DNA of 41,251 nt from Bacteroidales bacterium (GTDB lineage: Bacteria > Bacteroidota > Bacteroidia > Bacteroidales > ML635J-15). Where the stretch lies: contig JAQIBY010000046.1 in NCBI GenBank assembly GCA_027858835.1, positions 1 to 41,251 on the forward strand, given 5' to 3'. Shown one piece after another: positions 1 through 10,500 of the stretch; the stretch's first letter is position 1; each line of letters opens with the position of its first letter. The notes under the pieces are model-generated. The model was not told the origin of the DNA and ran no database searches. It saw nothing but the letters and a program-made list of their open reading frames with translations. Made by a program: the position numbers and the translations under genes.

Positions 1-2144
1 TCAAATGGACTGTACAAAAAATCGGTATTGCTAGCATATGCAATGGCAACAAAATACATTGCTTTATGATTTACTACGCTTTCCGATTCTCCCCATGGGA
101 AAGCATCCTTTGTCATCTCAAAACTGTGCTTTATGCCTTCATTTGCTGCATTTACTTCCAACTGATCACTAAGACTTGACCAATCAGCATTGTATTTATA
201 ATTCACGAGGTCTGAAACATCATCCCGAATATCGCATTGAAAAACTTCCTGCACTAAATCCGGATTGTATCTTTCCTCAAAGAAATCCACATCGGGAGAT
301 TTCAACTGAAAAATTTGATATCCTTGAAACCTATATTTCTTATCGCAATCATCGCATGCAAGGGATTCATCGGTTTCCACATATTGCTCTAAATAATTAT
401 TGGAAGCCGGAGCATTGTTAATATGAAAAATCAATTTTGAATCAAGCTCCACAATATTCAGCTCCGGATGATCTGGACCATCAAGCACACGAAAACATCT
501 GTCAAACATTGCTTGCACTGCATCGTCTACCTTCTTTAATTTAGCAACACTTGATTGTGCCCCATCATCACCTCTTGCCCATACGGCAGCCACCGTAAAA
601 TTATTCGTTTCACCAGGTTGTAAAGTAATTGCCTCCATACTCATTACAAAGCGTCGGTCATCCGAAGGATTCCCTTCAGACTGTTCAGACCATCCGCCCA
701 TGACTTGCCCATTCTGACCCCAACCACATTGATCCGTTGTAGGACTACCGGGAAACAGGAAATTTGCTTCTACAATAGTATCTGCACCTCCTGAATAATG
801 TCCAGTTCCGCCATAATACATAGGGGTATCATCTTTCCATACGCTTTGAAGATAGTTATAGTAGTCTTTGGCTGTTATTGGGTCTGTAGTCCAAGGTGTT
901 CCACCAGTTGATCCATTAAAGTAGATAAAATGGTTCATACCCCAACGTTCATTATCCACAATCCCATCTCCAAAATTTTGTCCATTGATGTTTCCATTCA
1001 TGAAATCTGCTTTGCTACAGTCTAATACACGCACTCCGGCAAGCGTATCCCAGTTGCTTGGGTCATCATTACTATTTACATCCTTAAACAAACCGGAAAC
1101 AAAATCAAAACCCACAGCAGGAGGATTCACACCATATCCAGACATACCCAGATAATCATCATCAAAATCATCTCCATTGTACATATAACCTAAGCCTCTT
1201 TCCACATCGCAGCCAACATAATCATCCATTGCACCACCAAGATCAGCATCTGTCCATAAGCCAACTCGAAAATCGCTATATATATTAGTGGAACGATTAA
1301 TGAAATTGTATTGATAAAAGGTTTGATCATTTAATATTCCCTGATCAGCATAAGCAAAAGCCTGAGCATGCACCTCCACACCAAGCGGCTCGCCACCTGT
1401 TTCGGTATGCTCGTTTCCGGCGTCATTATATACCCACCACAATGTTTGGTCACCATAAAGCTTAGGAGCTAAATCACGAGTATCCAAACAATCCGGGTTA
1501 TCGGTAATGCCATCCTCAGGAAACTCATAATAGGGAAAATCGCCATCGTAAGGATTGTAAAAGCCATCATCGTTCACATCATAAAATGGGGCAAGATAAT
1601 AAGAGTATCCGCCTTGTGGTCCATGAGCAGGCCAATCTAATATGGATTGAGGAACAACATAGCCGGGAAAGAAATCTTCTGTATTACAATCCGGATTTTG
1701 GGAACAATCCCACCAAGCACGAAATTCAATGACATCTTCACGAAAAAGTTCAAAAATTTGATCGTATTCCCTGCAAGTTGCTATATCGGTTGATGCTTGT
1801 TCCTCCCCGGAGACAATTAGCGGACCGGTGTAAATATCCTGACCAACTTGACGAAAACGTTGTGCCATGAGATGCAATTGATCATTACTGTCATAGCCTC
1901 CCATCCAAATAGCACCGGCAAAAATTGAATGGCTACCGCTGCCTTTGGGAATTTCGTATTTGGGGTCACCCTGTAAATCCCACCACATATCACCACCAGA
2001 ATGAATTCGTGCACGCACATTATTCACATGCAAATCGGCTGAAGCCATTGGTGGCTCACAAGACGCAACTTGACGATTATTTGATTGCGATAGTGCAATA
2101 AGCGAGAAACCGAGCAAATAGAGAAAGCTAAGTAGATATTTCAT
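1..2144 (-). CDS. Partial large secreted protein, paralogue of the 3448-7542 T9SS cargo
   Basis: The minus strand reads open from an ATG at 2144 through the left edge, so about 714 N-terminal residues are present and the C-terminus is missing. A signal peptide (MKYLLSFLYLLGFSLIALSQ) leads the protein. It aligns along its whole visible length with the neighbouring gene at 3448-7542: both share ARIH(T/S)GGDMWWDLQGDP, the Asp/Tyr-rich DVN(G/D)DG(Y/F)YNPYDGDFPYYE block, GGAMDDY and ERGLGYMYNGD. The two genes therefore arose by duplication. The Asp-rich DxNxDG block resembles a calcium-binding dockerin or EF-type loop, but that is a guess. By analogy with the full-length paralogue it should end in a T9SS sorting domain. 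No function is known to me. It lies beyond a terminator, so it is probably transcribed separately. Confidence 0.85.
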   Translation of the reverse strand, partial: MKYLLSFLYLLGFSLIALSQSNNRQVASCEPPMASADLHVNNVRARIHSGGDMWWDLQGDPKYEIPKGSGSHSIFAGAIWMGGYDSNDQLHLMAQRFRQVGQDIYTGPLIVSGEEQASTDIATCREYDQIFELFREDVIEFRAWWDCSQNPDCNTEDFFPGYVVPQSILDWPAHGPQGGYSYYLAPFYDVNDDGFYNPYDGDFPYYEFPEDGITDNPDCLDTRDLAPKLYGDQTLWWVYNDAGNEHTETGGEPLGVEVHAQAFAYADQGILNDQTFYQYNFINRSTNIYSDFRVGLWTDADLGGAMDDYVGCDVERGLGYMYNGDDFDDDYLGMSGYGVNPPAVGFDFVSGLFKDVNSNDDPSNWDTLAGVRVLDCSKADFMNGNINGQNFGDGIVDNERWGMNHFIYFNGSTGGTPWTTDPITAKDYYNYLQSVWKDDTPMYYGGTGHYSGGADTIVEANFLFPGSPTTDQCGWGQNGQVMGGWSEQSEGNPSDDRRFVMSMEAITLQPGETNNFTVAAVWARGDDGAQSSVAKLKKVDDAVQAMFDRCFRVLDGPDHPELNIVELDSKLIFHINNAPASNNYLEQYVETDESLACDDCDKKYRFQGYQIFQLKSPDVDFFEERYNPDLVQEVFQCDIRDDVSDLVNYKYNADWSSLSDQLEVNAANEGIKHSFEMTKDAFPWGESESVVNHKAMYFVAIAYASNTDFLYSPF

Positions 2145-2216
2145 GGCATTGGCTTTTAATCTATAACGTAAAAAGAGCAAAATCGTTGCAGAATTTGCAG
2201 AATTGCTATGCCAATA

Positions 2217-2251
2217 TACAAAAAACGCTGCTATTTTGCAATAGCAGCGTT
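2217..2251 (-). terminator. Rho-independent terminator after the PorV-like gene
   Basis: A perfect 12-bp stem (2224-2235 with 2240-2251) closes a 4-base loop. On the minus strand it is followed by a run of six T. It sits 25 bp past the stop of the PorV-like gene and ends the TonB receptor/cargo/PorV unit. Confidence 0.85.
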
Positions 2252-2275
2252 AAATTATATCATATTGTCTGTTAA

Positions 2276-3424
2276 TTACAAGGTCACACGAGCGCCGATA
2301 GTATGAATTCCTTGGAATGGATTTGTATCGCGATAAGAATAATCAATCGCAATTACAGAGCCATCTTTATTCATTGGAATATGCACAGAAAGTCCGGCAG
2401 TTGGACCAGTATAAACGGTAGTCCGTTCGGCGGTTTCAAAAATTCCATTTTCATAAACATATCCACCACGGAGGTAGAAAATGTCATTAAAACCGTACTC
2501 TACACCAAAATGAAATTGGTCTTTGGTAAATGAGTTTGACGTAAAGTTAGCAGCAAGAATCAACTTATGATTACTAATAAGCTCATCATCACCCACTTCC
2601 TCATCATCATCACCCATTCGTGCAGAAGATTTTGTTTTTGCATCCAGGTTGATGTAATAAGATGCCCCAATTTTAATCAAGGAAGGCAATTCAAACTCAG
2701 CAGAACGATGCTCAACAGTCATATCGGTACCAAATTGGGAAGCACCAATGAATGACATTCCGTCTCCAGTAAATTTCATAGTTGAACCAACATTTTGCAT
2801 GGTAATACCAAATCTCAGGTTGTCACGTTTACGATTTCCTAATTTGTCTTTACCAACGCCAGTAACATACTGAATACCTGCATCAAGCGCAAAACCTGTA
2901 GCAGTAGCATCAGGCAGACCTTCACTAATCAGTCTTACAGTCATACCTCCGTAAATACTGTTAGAAAACTCCTGAGCATATGCCAATGCGATATTGGAAT
3001 AACTCACGCGATACGTACCGAGCCCACCTTCCGGCAATTCTTCGGTCACAATATCGATTTCGCCGAAATCCATTGTCATCACACCAACGCTTAACACACC
3101 GGCGGGACCCACTTTTTGGCTAAACCCAAAATTATTCATAGTAACACCAGAACCAACGAGATACTGCGTGTTAGTAAAAATCAGTTCAGTTCGACGAGTA
3201 AAGGCAGTTCCGGCAACATTTTGGAACAAGCCTTCCAGTCCTTGCACAGAGCCCACATTTGCATTTCCCCATCCTGATGATCTGGCCCAGGGATTAATTA
3301 ATAATTCTGCGGCTCCTGCACTTCCGGCACGTTGTTCGTTCCCGGCAAATACAGCCGGGCTAATCAGAATAACTGCCAGGCTTGTTACTATCAGCTTATG
3401 AATTTTATTTTTCATGACGCTCAT
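2276..3424 (-). CDS. PorV/PorQ-family outer-membrane beta-barrel protein
   Basis: The protein has 382 residues with a signal peptide ending near VFAG (about residue 28). A mature segment follows with the family signature AGAAELLINPWARSSGWG, then NVGSVQGLEGLFQNVAG. This matches the PorV/PorQ (FadL-like, UPF0164-type) pattern in which an 'ELL-P-gAR--G-AnvA' segment precedes strands of a 14-stranded barrel. The rest alternates polar and hydrophobic residues and ends in an aromatic-poor barrel strand (GARVTL). PorV carries T9SS substrates from the translocon to the surface attachment machinery. Its position directly behind a T9SS cargo gene, 23 bp away, suggests a dedicated carrier for that cargo. 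The ATG at 3424 is used here; the ATG at 3415 (MKNKIHK) is equally possible. Confidence 0.8.
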   Translation of the reverse strand: MSVMKNKIHKLIVTSLAVILISPAVFAGNEQRAGSAGAAELLINPWARSSGWGNANVGSVQGLEGLFQNVAGTAFTRRTELIFTNTQYLVGSGVTMNNFGFSQKVGPAGVLSVGVMTMDFGEIDIVTEELPEGGLGTYRVSYSNIALAYAQEFSNSIYGGMTVRLISEGLPDATATGFALDAGIQYVTGVGKDKLGNRKRDNLRFGITMQNVGSTMKFTGDGMSFIGASQFGTDMTVEHRSAEFELPSLIKIGASYYINLDAKTKSSARMGDDDEEVGDDELISNHKLILAANFTSNSFTKDQFHFGVEYGFNDIFYLRGGYVYENGIFETAERTTVYTGPTAGLSVHIPMNKDGSVIAIDYSYRDTNPFQGIHTIGARVTL

Positions 3425-3447
3425 CTTATATAATTAACAAATCAATT

Positions 3448-6400
3448 TTAAAAATTCTGCAAGTCAATTGGTCGGAGTGATCCAAACCATTTCACTACTT
3501 TTTCACCAACACCGGGTGCATTCACATGAACAATATACATACCACTTGAAATGCTGATATTGTAAGAGTTTTTCAAATCCCAATCAACATAACTTGCATC
3601 ATTGTCCTTACTAAACTGTCGAACTTTACGTCCACTAACATTATAAATTGTGATTGTACATTTTCTCGGTAGGTTAGTAATTCTCACGGTATTATCCAAT
3701 TGTGTATTCTCATAGTATGAATGACCGTAATATGGATTTGGTACAACACGAATTAAATCCAAAGCAGATTCCGCCATTTCCACATCCTCGTTGAGTGTTT
3801 TAATATCATCTGTATTGAAGGTGTACATAGGCAAATTATTATTTACCGGATTATTAGCGGCATTTTGCTCTTGTGCTTCAAAATAAGGTGTAGCAACGCG
3901 GAGCTTAATTTTCACTTCTGTATCCAACAATTCAAAACGATTAGGAATAACAGGCATTGCAGTCCACTGGATGCCAGCCAATGCTTGTACTTTATATTTA
4001 TCCTGACCTGTTTCCTCGTATGCTCTCATCATGCTATAAGCGTACTGAGATTCATCGTAAGTGGTTTGCAATGCATCCAAGGTTGGATCAGGGCTTTCTG
4101 AGTTACTTCCATAAACATAAATAAAGTGTTTTCCACCAAGAACAGGACCATCCAGTGATGACCACTCATTCGTTGGATTCCAAATCAAATCATGTCCATT
4201 CGCACCAACGAGCCATGAATCCTCCCCATAAGCAATATTCAAACGTTCGCCTGTGCGAACATCGATTGCATATCCGGGAAACCAGCCTAAGCCGTGTGTT
4301 GTGTCTCCAGATATTTCATTACCATCTTTATCAATTGAAGGATGCTGACGTAAATCAAAACGTAGAGCACCACCTTGAGAGCGGAAATTTTCTAAAGGTT
4401 CAGCCTCTACCGGATAACCGGTTTCTTCGTCAGTAGTCCATTCATTTTCACACATTTCAAGCACAATAGCTCTTGACCACATATCTTTATCAGGAGTCAA
4501 TACAATATCAACACTTGATAAAGGATAAAACTTATGCATATTACTTCTTATATACGCTAGTTTTGAATTTGCAAATGAAGGACCGAATTTAAAAGTACTT
4601 GTAAATACATACGGCGCCCATGATCCACTAAGAATCTTTTCAAAATTTTGGTCAGGATCAAAACCAATATAATCATCATACGAGCGATCCGGATTTTCCA
4701 ATTCCTGAGTTTGGTAAGTTCCAAGACGAATCCAGTTATACTCATCCTGACCTTCACCATCAGGAATAAAATTTAACCATGGTTTAGTTTCATCAGCAAA
4801 CTCAAGACTTGCTTCAATGAATCCATTATTTTTATCATTTCTGTTTTTATATCCTGCAGGTTCAACTTGGGCATATTTAATCGAGAGTCCGTAATCAAGC
4901 AGAAGTTGCTCTTGTTCCACGAGACTTATTGGATAATCAGAATAAGTGATTTCACCTTCAGAGTTTATCAATTCCCAACTAGCACCGGTTTTAATCAAAC
5001 CGTAACTCCAAATATCATCAGCAATCATTCTAAATGTATAGCTATCTTGAGGAATACTCAAAGGATCAACCACTTTAACATCTAACGGACCACGTCCATT
5101 TTCATAGGTTGGATAATCAACTTTCCAAGGAGCACCTGCCATAATTTGGTCAATTACTTCCGGTTTGAGATCCACTGCATTATTTCCATTACCTAAACCT
5201 TCGACTTGGGTAATTTCAGGACCATATCCGTATTCAGACTGCAATATAGTTCCACCAGCTCCCGGATCCGAAATATGTGGGATCGCTTCGTATTTCTTAA
5301 TATTATTACGACCAGCGAGGTAAGGTTTTTTCTGTCCATTAAAAGTTTCCTGAATTTGCTGATTATAAAGCATTGAATTGTTGTAGCCATAAGCAAGTAC
5401 AGTGAAATAATATTCACGGTGATTAATCAATCGTTTATCACCTTTTGCAAATACATCTTCTGTAATTTCAAAACTATGTACGATGCCTTCATCAGTTCCG
5501 TTTACTTCTTCAACAGGAACATTCGCAGCAAGCTCATCAGAGAAGGTATAATTAACGATTTGATCAATCTCATCTTTCACATCACACTGAAATACCTCAC
5601 GTACCATGTCATCATCATAACGATCAGTAGCACCGGCATCTTCATTAATTAACTGAAAGACCTGATATCCTTGAAAGCGATAATACTCATCACAAGGATC
5701 GATATCCTCAAAACAAATAATTGAAGGATCTTTCTCTACGTATTGTTCTAAATAGTTATTTGAGCTAGGCTCATTGTAAATTTGAAAAATCAATTTTTTA
5801 TCCAACTCTACAATTTTCAATTCAGGAGCATCCGGGCCATTGAGCACACGGAAACAGTTTTCAAAAAGGATTTGCGCTTTATCATCCGCTTTTCTAACAG
5901 CCTCCACAGAAGCCCAGGCACCACCAGAGGATGCTTTAGCGTAAACGGCACCAACGGTGATATCATTTACAGATCCCGGAGTCAAAGTAAACGGACCGGC
6001 AGACTGAACAAAACGTCTATCATCAGCAGGATTATTTTCAGTCTCCTCTGACCAATCCTCCTGAGGAATTCCTCCTTGCCCCCATCCACAAGGGTCAGTA
6101 GTAGGATCTCCGGGAAACATAAAGTCTGTTCCCACATCGGAGGCGCCACCAGTATAGTGACCTGTTCCACCATAAGACAACGGTGTATTATCTTTCCAGA
6201 ATCCTGTTAAGTAATTATAATATTCAATTGCATCGTTCGGGTCAGTAGTCGCGGGGTTACCACCTGTTGAATTATTGAAATATAAGAAACGTCTCATACC
6301 CCAACGCTCATTATCTACTGTACCATCCTGATAATTCAATCCATTAATATTACCATTTAGGATATCACCCTTATCACAGTTCAAGACTTTAATTCCATTC

Positions 6401-7542
6401 ACAGTATCGTAACTGGTAGAATTGTCAAGTCCGTCAGGATCCTGATAAGGTCCTTCAAAGAAATCAATTCCGATAGCAGGAGGTTGAGCACCATATCCTT
6501 GGCTCCCCTGATAATCTTCATCAAATTCATCCCCATTATACATATAGCCTAAACCACGCTGCACGTCACAACCGGTATAATCATCCATTGCACCACCAAG
6601 GTCACCATCGGTCCAGACACCAAAATAAGTTTCGTAAAGAGTATATGTAGAACGATTAACAATATTATAATTATAGAATGTCATGTCATTCAACTCATCA
6701 TTAGTTGCAAAAGCGAATGCCTGAGCTCGAAATTCCATACCAATCGCTTCACCACCAGTTTCAGTGTGGATATTTCCTTTATCATTATACACCCACCACA
6801 TGGTTTCATCACCAAAAAGTTTTGGCATTCTGTCACGTGGTCTGATACAATCCGGGTCATCGGTAATTCCTTGATCAGGATATTCATAGTACGGAAAATC
6901 TCCATCATAAGGATTATAATAACCATCTCCATTTACATCCCAAAAAGGGGCAAGATAATAGTCATATCCACCGGCAGGACCATGAGCAGGCCAATTGAGA
7001 ATAATCTCCGGAATAGAATATGCTCCAAATTCTTCAGCAGTATTACACTCCGGATTATTCTGACATGCCATATACTCACGGAACATATCCACTTCTTCCT
7101 TGGTAATGTAAAAGTGCTCATCATACTCACGACAAATATCTTGAGTAACACTTGCAATCTCTGCTCCACTAGTAATCAGTGGTCCAGGCCAGTAATCAAT
7201 ACCAACCTGACGAAAACGCATTGCAGCGAGTTTAAGCTGTCCATTCGCATCTTTTCCACCAACCCAGATGGATCCGGCAAAAAGGGCATTTGTGCCTGCA
7301 CCTGCGGGTACTTCATATTTGGGGTCACCTTGTAAGTCCCACCACATATCTCCACCAGTGTGGATTCTTGCACGAATGTTATTCACCCATAAGTCCGTGG
7401 AAATTCTGCCAGGTTCACAACCAGCTGCCCGCACAGATTTTTCATTTGATCTGGCGCGGTCTGCCGGATTGACATCCGCAAATATCTGCAGTGACAGTAA
7501 ACTTAAAACACTGATTCCGATTAATAATTTAAGGCTTTTCAT
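3448..7542 (-). CDS. Large secreted protein with C-terminal T9SS sorting domain
   Basis: The protein is 1364 residues from the ATG at 7542. That start gives a clean signal peptide (MKSLKLLIGISVLSLLSLQI, then FA). An ATG at 7569 would add nine residues ahead of it. The body is Asp/Asn/Tyr/Gly-rich, with a DVNGDGYYNPYDGDFPYYE block near residue 220 and no catalytic motif I recognise. The last ~90 residues form a T9SS C-terminal domain: VVPNPYYG, then VRITNLPRKCTITIYNVSG, then SSGMYIVHVNAPG, then KVVKWFGSLRP. Such domains direct passage through the T9SS and surface attachment or release. It lies 37 bp after the TonB receptor gene and 23 bp before the PorV-like gene, so the three are probably co-transcribed. 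Function unknown; a surface adhesin or structural protein is possible. Confidence 0.85.
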   Translation of the reverse strand: MKSLKLLIGISVLSLLSLQIFADVNPADRARSNEKSVRAAGCEPGRISTDLWVNNIRARIHTGGDMWWDLQGDPKYEVPAGAGTNALFAGSIWVGGKDANGQLKLAAMRFRQVGIDYWPGPLITSGAEIASVTQDICREYDEHFYITKEEVDMFREYMACQNNPECNTAEEFGAYSIPEIILNWPAHGPAGGYDYYLAPFWDVNGDGYYNPYDGDFPYYEYPDQGITDDPDCIRPRDRMPKLFGDETMWWVYNDKGNIHTETGGEAIGMEFRAQAFAFATNDELNDMTFYNYNIVNRSTYTLYETYFGVWTDGDLGGAMDDYTGCDVQRGLGYMYNGDEFDEDYQGSQGYGAQPPAIGIDFFEGPYQDPDGLDNSTSYDTVNGIKVLNCDKGDILNGNINGLNYQDGTVDNERWGMRRFLYFNNSTGGNPATTDPNDAIEYYNYLTGFWKDNTPLSYGGTGHYTGGASDVGTDFMFPGDPTTDPCGWGQGGIPQEDWSEETENNPADDRRFVQSAGPFTLTPGSVNDITVGAVYAKASSGGAWASVEAVRKADDKAQILFENCFRVLNGPDAPELKIVELDKKLIFQIYNEPSSNNYLEQYVEKDPSIICFEDIDPCDEYYRFQGYQVFQLINEDAGATDRYDDDMVREVFQCDVKDEIDQIVNYTFSDELAANVPVEEVNGTDEGIVHSFEITEDVFAKGDKRLINHREYYFTVLAYGYNNSMLYNQQIQETFNGQKKPYLAGRNNIKKYEAIPHISDPGAGGTILQSEYGYGPEITQVEGLGNGNNAVDLKPEVIDQIMAGAPWKVDYPTYENGRGPLDVKVVDPLSIPQDSYTFRMIADDIWSYGLIKTGASWELINSEGEITYSDYPISLVEQEQLLLDYGLSIKYAQVEPAGYKNRNDKNNGFIEASLEFADETKPWLNFIPDGEGQDEYNWIRLGTYQTQELENPDRSYDDYIGFDPDQNFEKILSGSWAPYVFTSTFKFGPSFANSKLAYIRSNMHKFYPLSSVDIVLTPDKDMWSRAIVLEMCENEWTTDEETGYPVEAEPLENFRSQGGALRFDLRQHPSIDKDGNEISGDTTHGLGWFPGYAIDVRTGERLNIAYGEDSWLVGANGHDLIWNPTNEWSSLDGPVLGGKHFIYVYGSNSESPDPTLDALQTTYDESQYAYSMMRAYEETGQDKYKVQALAGIQWTAMPVIPNRFELLDTEVKIKLRVATPYFEAQEQNAANNPVNNNLPMYTFNTDDIKTLNEDVEMAESALDLIRVVPNPYYGHSYYENTQLDNTVRITNLPRKCTITIYNVSGRKVRQFSKDNDASYVDWDLKNSYNISISSGMYIVHVNAPGVGEKVVKWFGSLRPIDLQNF

Positions 7543-7579
7543 CTTTATGATCGCTTTAATATTGTTCAAAATTTATCCA

Positions 7580-10500
7580 TTAAAAACTAAACTGTACACC
7601 AAGTCGGATTGTACGAGGCAGACTATAATTATAAGGGCTATTATAATACATGGAATAATAATTCCGATAAGCCTCTTCATCATTTTGAGTAGAAATCGCA
7701 TCCTGATAATCTGCATATGTCAAATAACCATTGTCATCCGGGTTTCCGGTATAACCATAAACGTTCAAGACATTTTTGATATTTAACAAGTTAGATACTT
7801 CAAGATAAATATTTAAGAATGCAAGTTTTTCTTTGGTTCCTGCATCTGAATCCGCTTCTTTCATTGTCAATTTAATATCACGGTCTAATTTCATATTAAT
7901 TCTCGTACGCCATGGTTTACGTGACCCATTAATTGAACCAACAAGTACCCCATTTTGCGGACGACTCTCTTTAGTATAAGGTGAACCGGAACCGGCATTT
8001 ACAACAAAGTTTACACCCATGTTTTGTAAGATGTCCGCGCCGAATAGCTGTGGTCCATCATAGGGTGTTCCGTTTGCTTTTCCACCGAAACGATAATCGA
8101 CTGTAATTGCAAAATTATGGCGTTGGTCAAAATTCAATGGGATTGTCGTTCTCAAGTTCGGTTGATCTGACTTAATAATATTTACACCAGACTCAAAACT
8201 GGAACCTGTACCATTCGCAAACTGCAAAGTGTAGGAGGCACGCATAGAAACATTGCCCGTTCTTCTCAAATCGTAGGCAATTCCAAATCCTTTTACAGTA
8301 CCAAAATCGATATTTCCATATGTGTAGTAATTCACTGGATATGCACCAATGACCGCAATGGCTTGCTGCATATCACGCATTTCACGATAAAATGCAGAGA
8401 GTTTCAATGAGGAGGTATTACCCAGCTTTTGTTGAAAACCAAGCTCGTAATCAATTGTCTTCTCTGTGGTTTGATTTGGATTGTTAATTGGGTCATTATT
8501 CAATTGACGAATATAAAGATATTCAACAGGATTCAAACGCGCATTATATGTAGGACGTTTTGAGAGAATATCATAGTGGGCAAAGAATAATGATTCATCT
8601 GAAATTGGGAATGAGAATGCAACACGTGGCATAAAAGTAACCTGTGGAGTGTAATCTTCAAATGCATTCTGATTCAATTCGTCTTGCTCAATTAAATATG
8701 GTGCAATACCATTGGAACTAAAAATCACTTCAGGATTTTGAGTTTCTGTACCATCAGCAGTGTACCATGTATTTCCATCGCGGAAACCATTAATCATGGA
8801 TGGATTGCTAATATCATTTACATATACAACTGCTCCTTCGGGAATATTTCCAGGAATTTCGTTACCACCTAAAATACCTGCCGGATCAACATCACCTACA
8901 CGGTAAGCATTGCTGAGCAAATAAGGATCTTTCAGTACATCCTGATTGGCGTCAAAACGGTCAACACGAACACCAATGTTGAAAATCAAATCTTTAAAGG
9001 CAAATTTGTCCTGAATATAACCAGCCACATAATTCGGTTGGAATGCACCAACCGGACGTTCTAAACTTCCGTATTCATTGGTTTTTGTAAAGAAATCGTC
9101 AAGGCTTGGGTTATATGTTAATTTTTCACCGGTATGGTCATATCCATAATATGTAACATATGAATTTCCCTGATTGAACAATTCATCCGCTGAGAAATAA
9201 GAAACATCAAACTCACTAGGATCATATGAGTTAACATCAATCCATTCAAGCGAATTTTCTGAAATTCCGAGATGCTCTCTAAAGCTACGGTCAAACTGTG
9301 TTTGAGATTCAGCATTATATAATCTTGGATAATTAATGGTATCCTGAAAAACACCGTTTGCATCATAAACCGGATTCGGGTTATTCAAATCACGCTCTAA
9401 AATATGGAAGTTCATAAGATCTCTAGCAAGACTCCAAAGTCCAAAAGGAGCAAGCCCATAATAATTATCAATACGTTGTTCAAACTCAAAACCAATGGAG
9501 ATTTCGTGATCTTTCACATCGGCAACACCACTGGCAGACACGCGGAATTGATTGTTATTAGTCTTTGAATATGATGTGTAAGGAACGCCTGGATTCTGAT
9601 ATAATCCATAAATTGAATTTGGTGCACTACCATTCATCAAACCATTACCAAGGATAACTGCATCACGGTTAATTAAAGCATCTTTACCGACATAATCGAA
9701 AAATTGTGTTGTATATAAAGCAAGGTCAGGATTTACATTACCGGCTGAAAAGTCATCTATCGGATAAACAAAAGTTTCATGAACCCAGCCCTCTAAATTA
9801 GTAACTGTATCCTCGCCCCACTCATAAAAACGGATAGGATTAGTATTAAATTTACCAACATATCCGTAATCAAAGAAATTATCTTGATGGCGTTTATCTT
9901 GTCTAATACTATTTGTCTGAGAGAAGTCCGCCTGAATTGTATAATATGCATTTTTAATGAGGGACTCATTTTCCTGCTCATCTTCAGCACTTTGATTTTG
10001 GAATTTCTGTGTTACACGTGCATAAGCTCTCCAGTTAGTGTAAAGCTGTTGTCCATTATTTTCTGAGTTGAATAATGAATTTGAGTAATCATAAAGTCGC
10101 TGATTTCTGTGATCAAAAGTTCCTCCAAGTGTGAAATTCAAGTTTCTAATTGGCTGAAAATCGAGTTTACCAGCAACATTGATCATTAATCGCTCAGCAT
10201 TCGGGCGAGCATCTACATTCTGAAAAGCTTCTTCAGTTAAATAGTCAGCATTTTGGAAAACAACCTGATTGTTTTGGTTTGGAACAACACGTAAAGGATT
10301 ATTGCGGATTGAGTCCACAATATCATCCTTTGCCATCCAAACGCCAATTGCACTTGGTGAGGCATCCTGAACATAACTCCCTTCAGCAGAAAGGAGGAAT
10401 CCGGCAATTGTCCGTTTGCGATTCGATCCTGCTTCTTCTGTTGTCCAAATCGGACCTGACAACATTAACCCACCAAGATTGTATCCATAAGGATCCAGAA

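Noticed and set aside
6766-7335. 189-codon open frame on the plus strand
   Set aside because: It is antisense to the large T9SS cargo gene, and its composition (runs of Ile and Arg, no start context) is that of a frame shadow.
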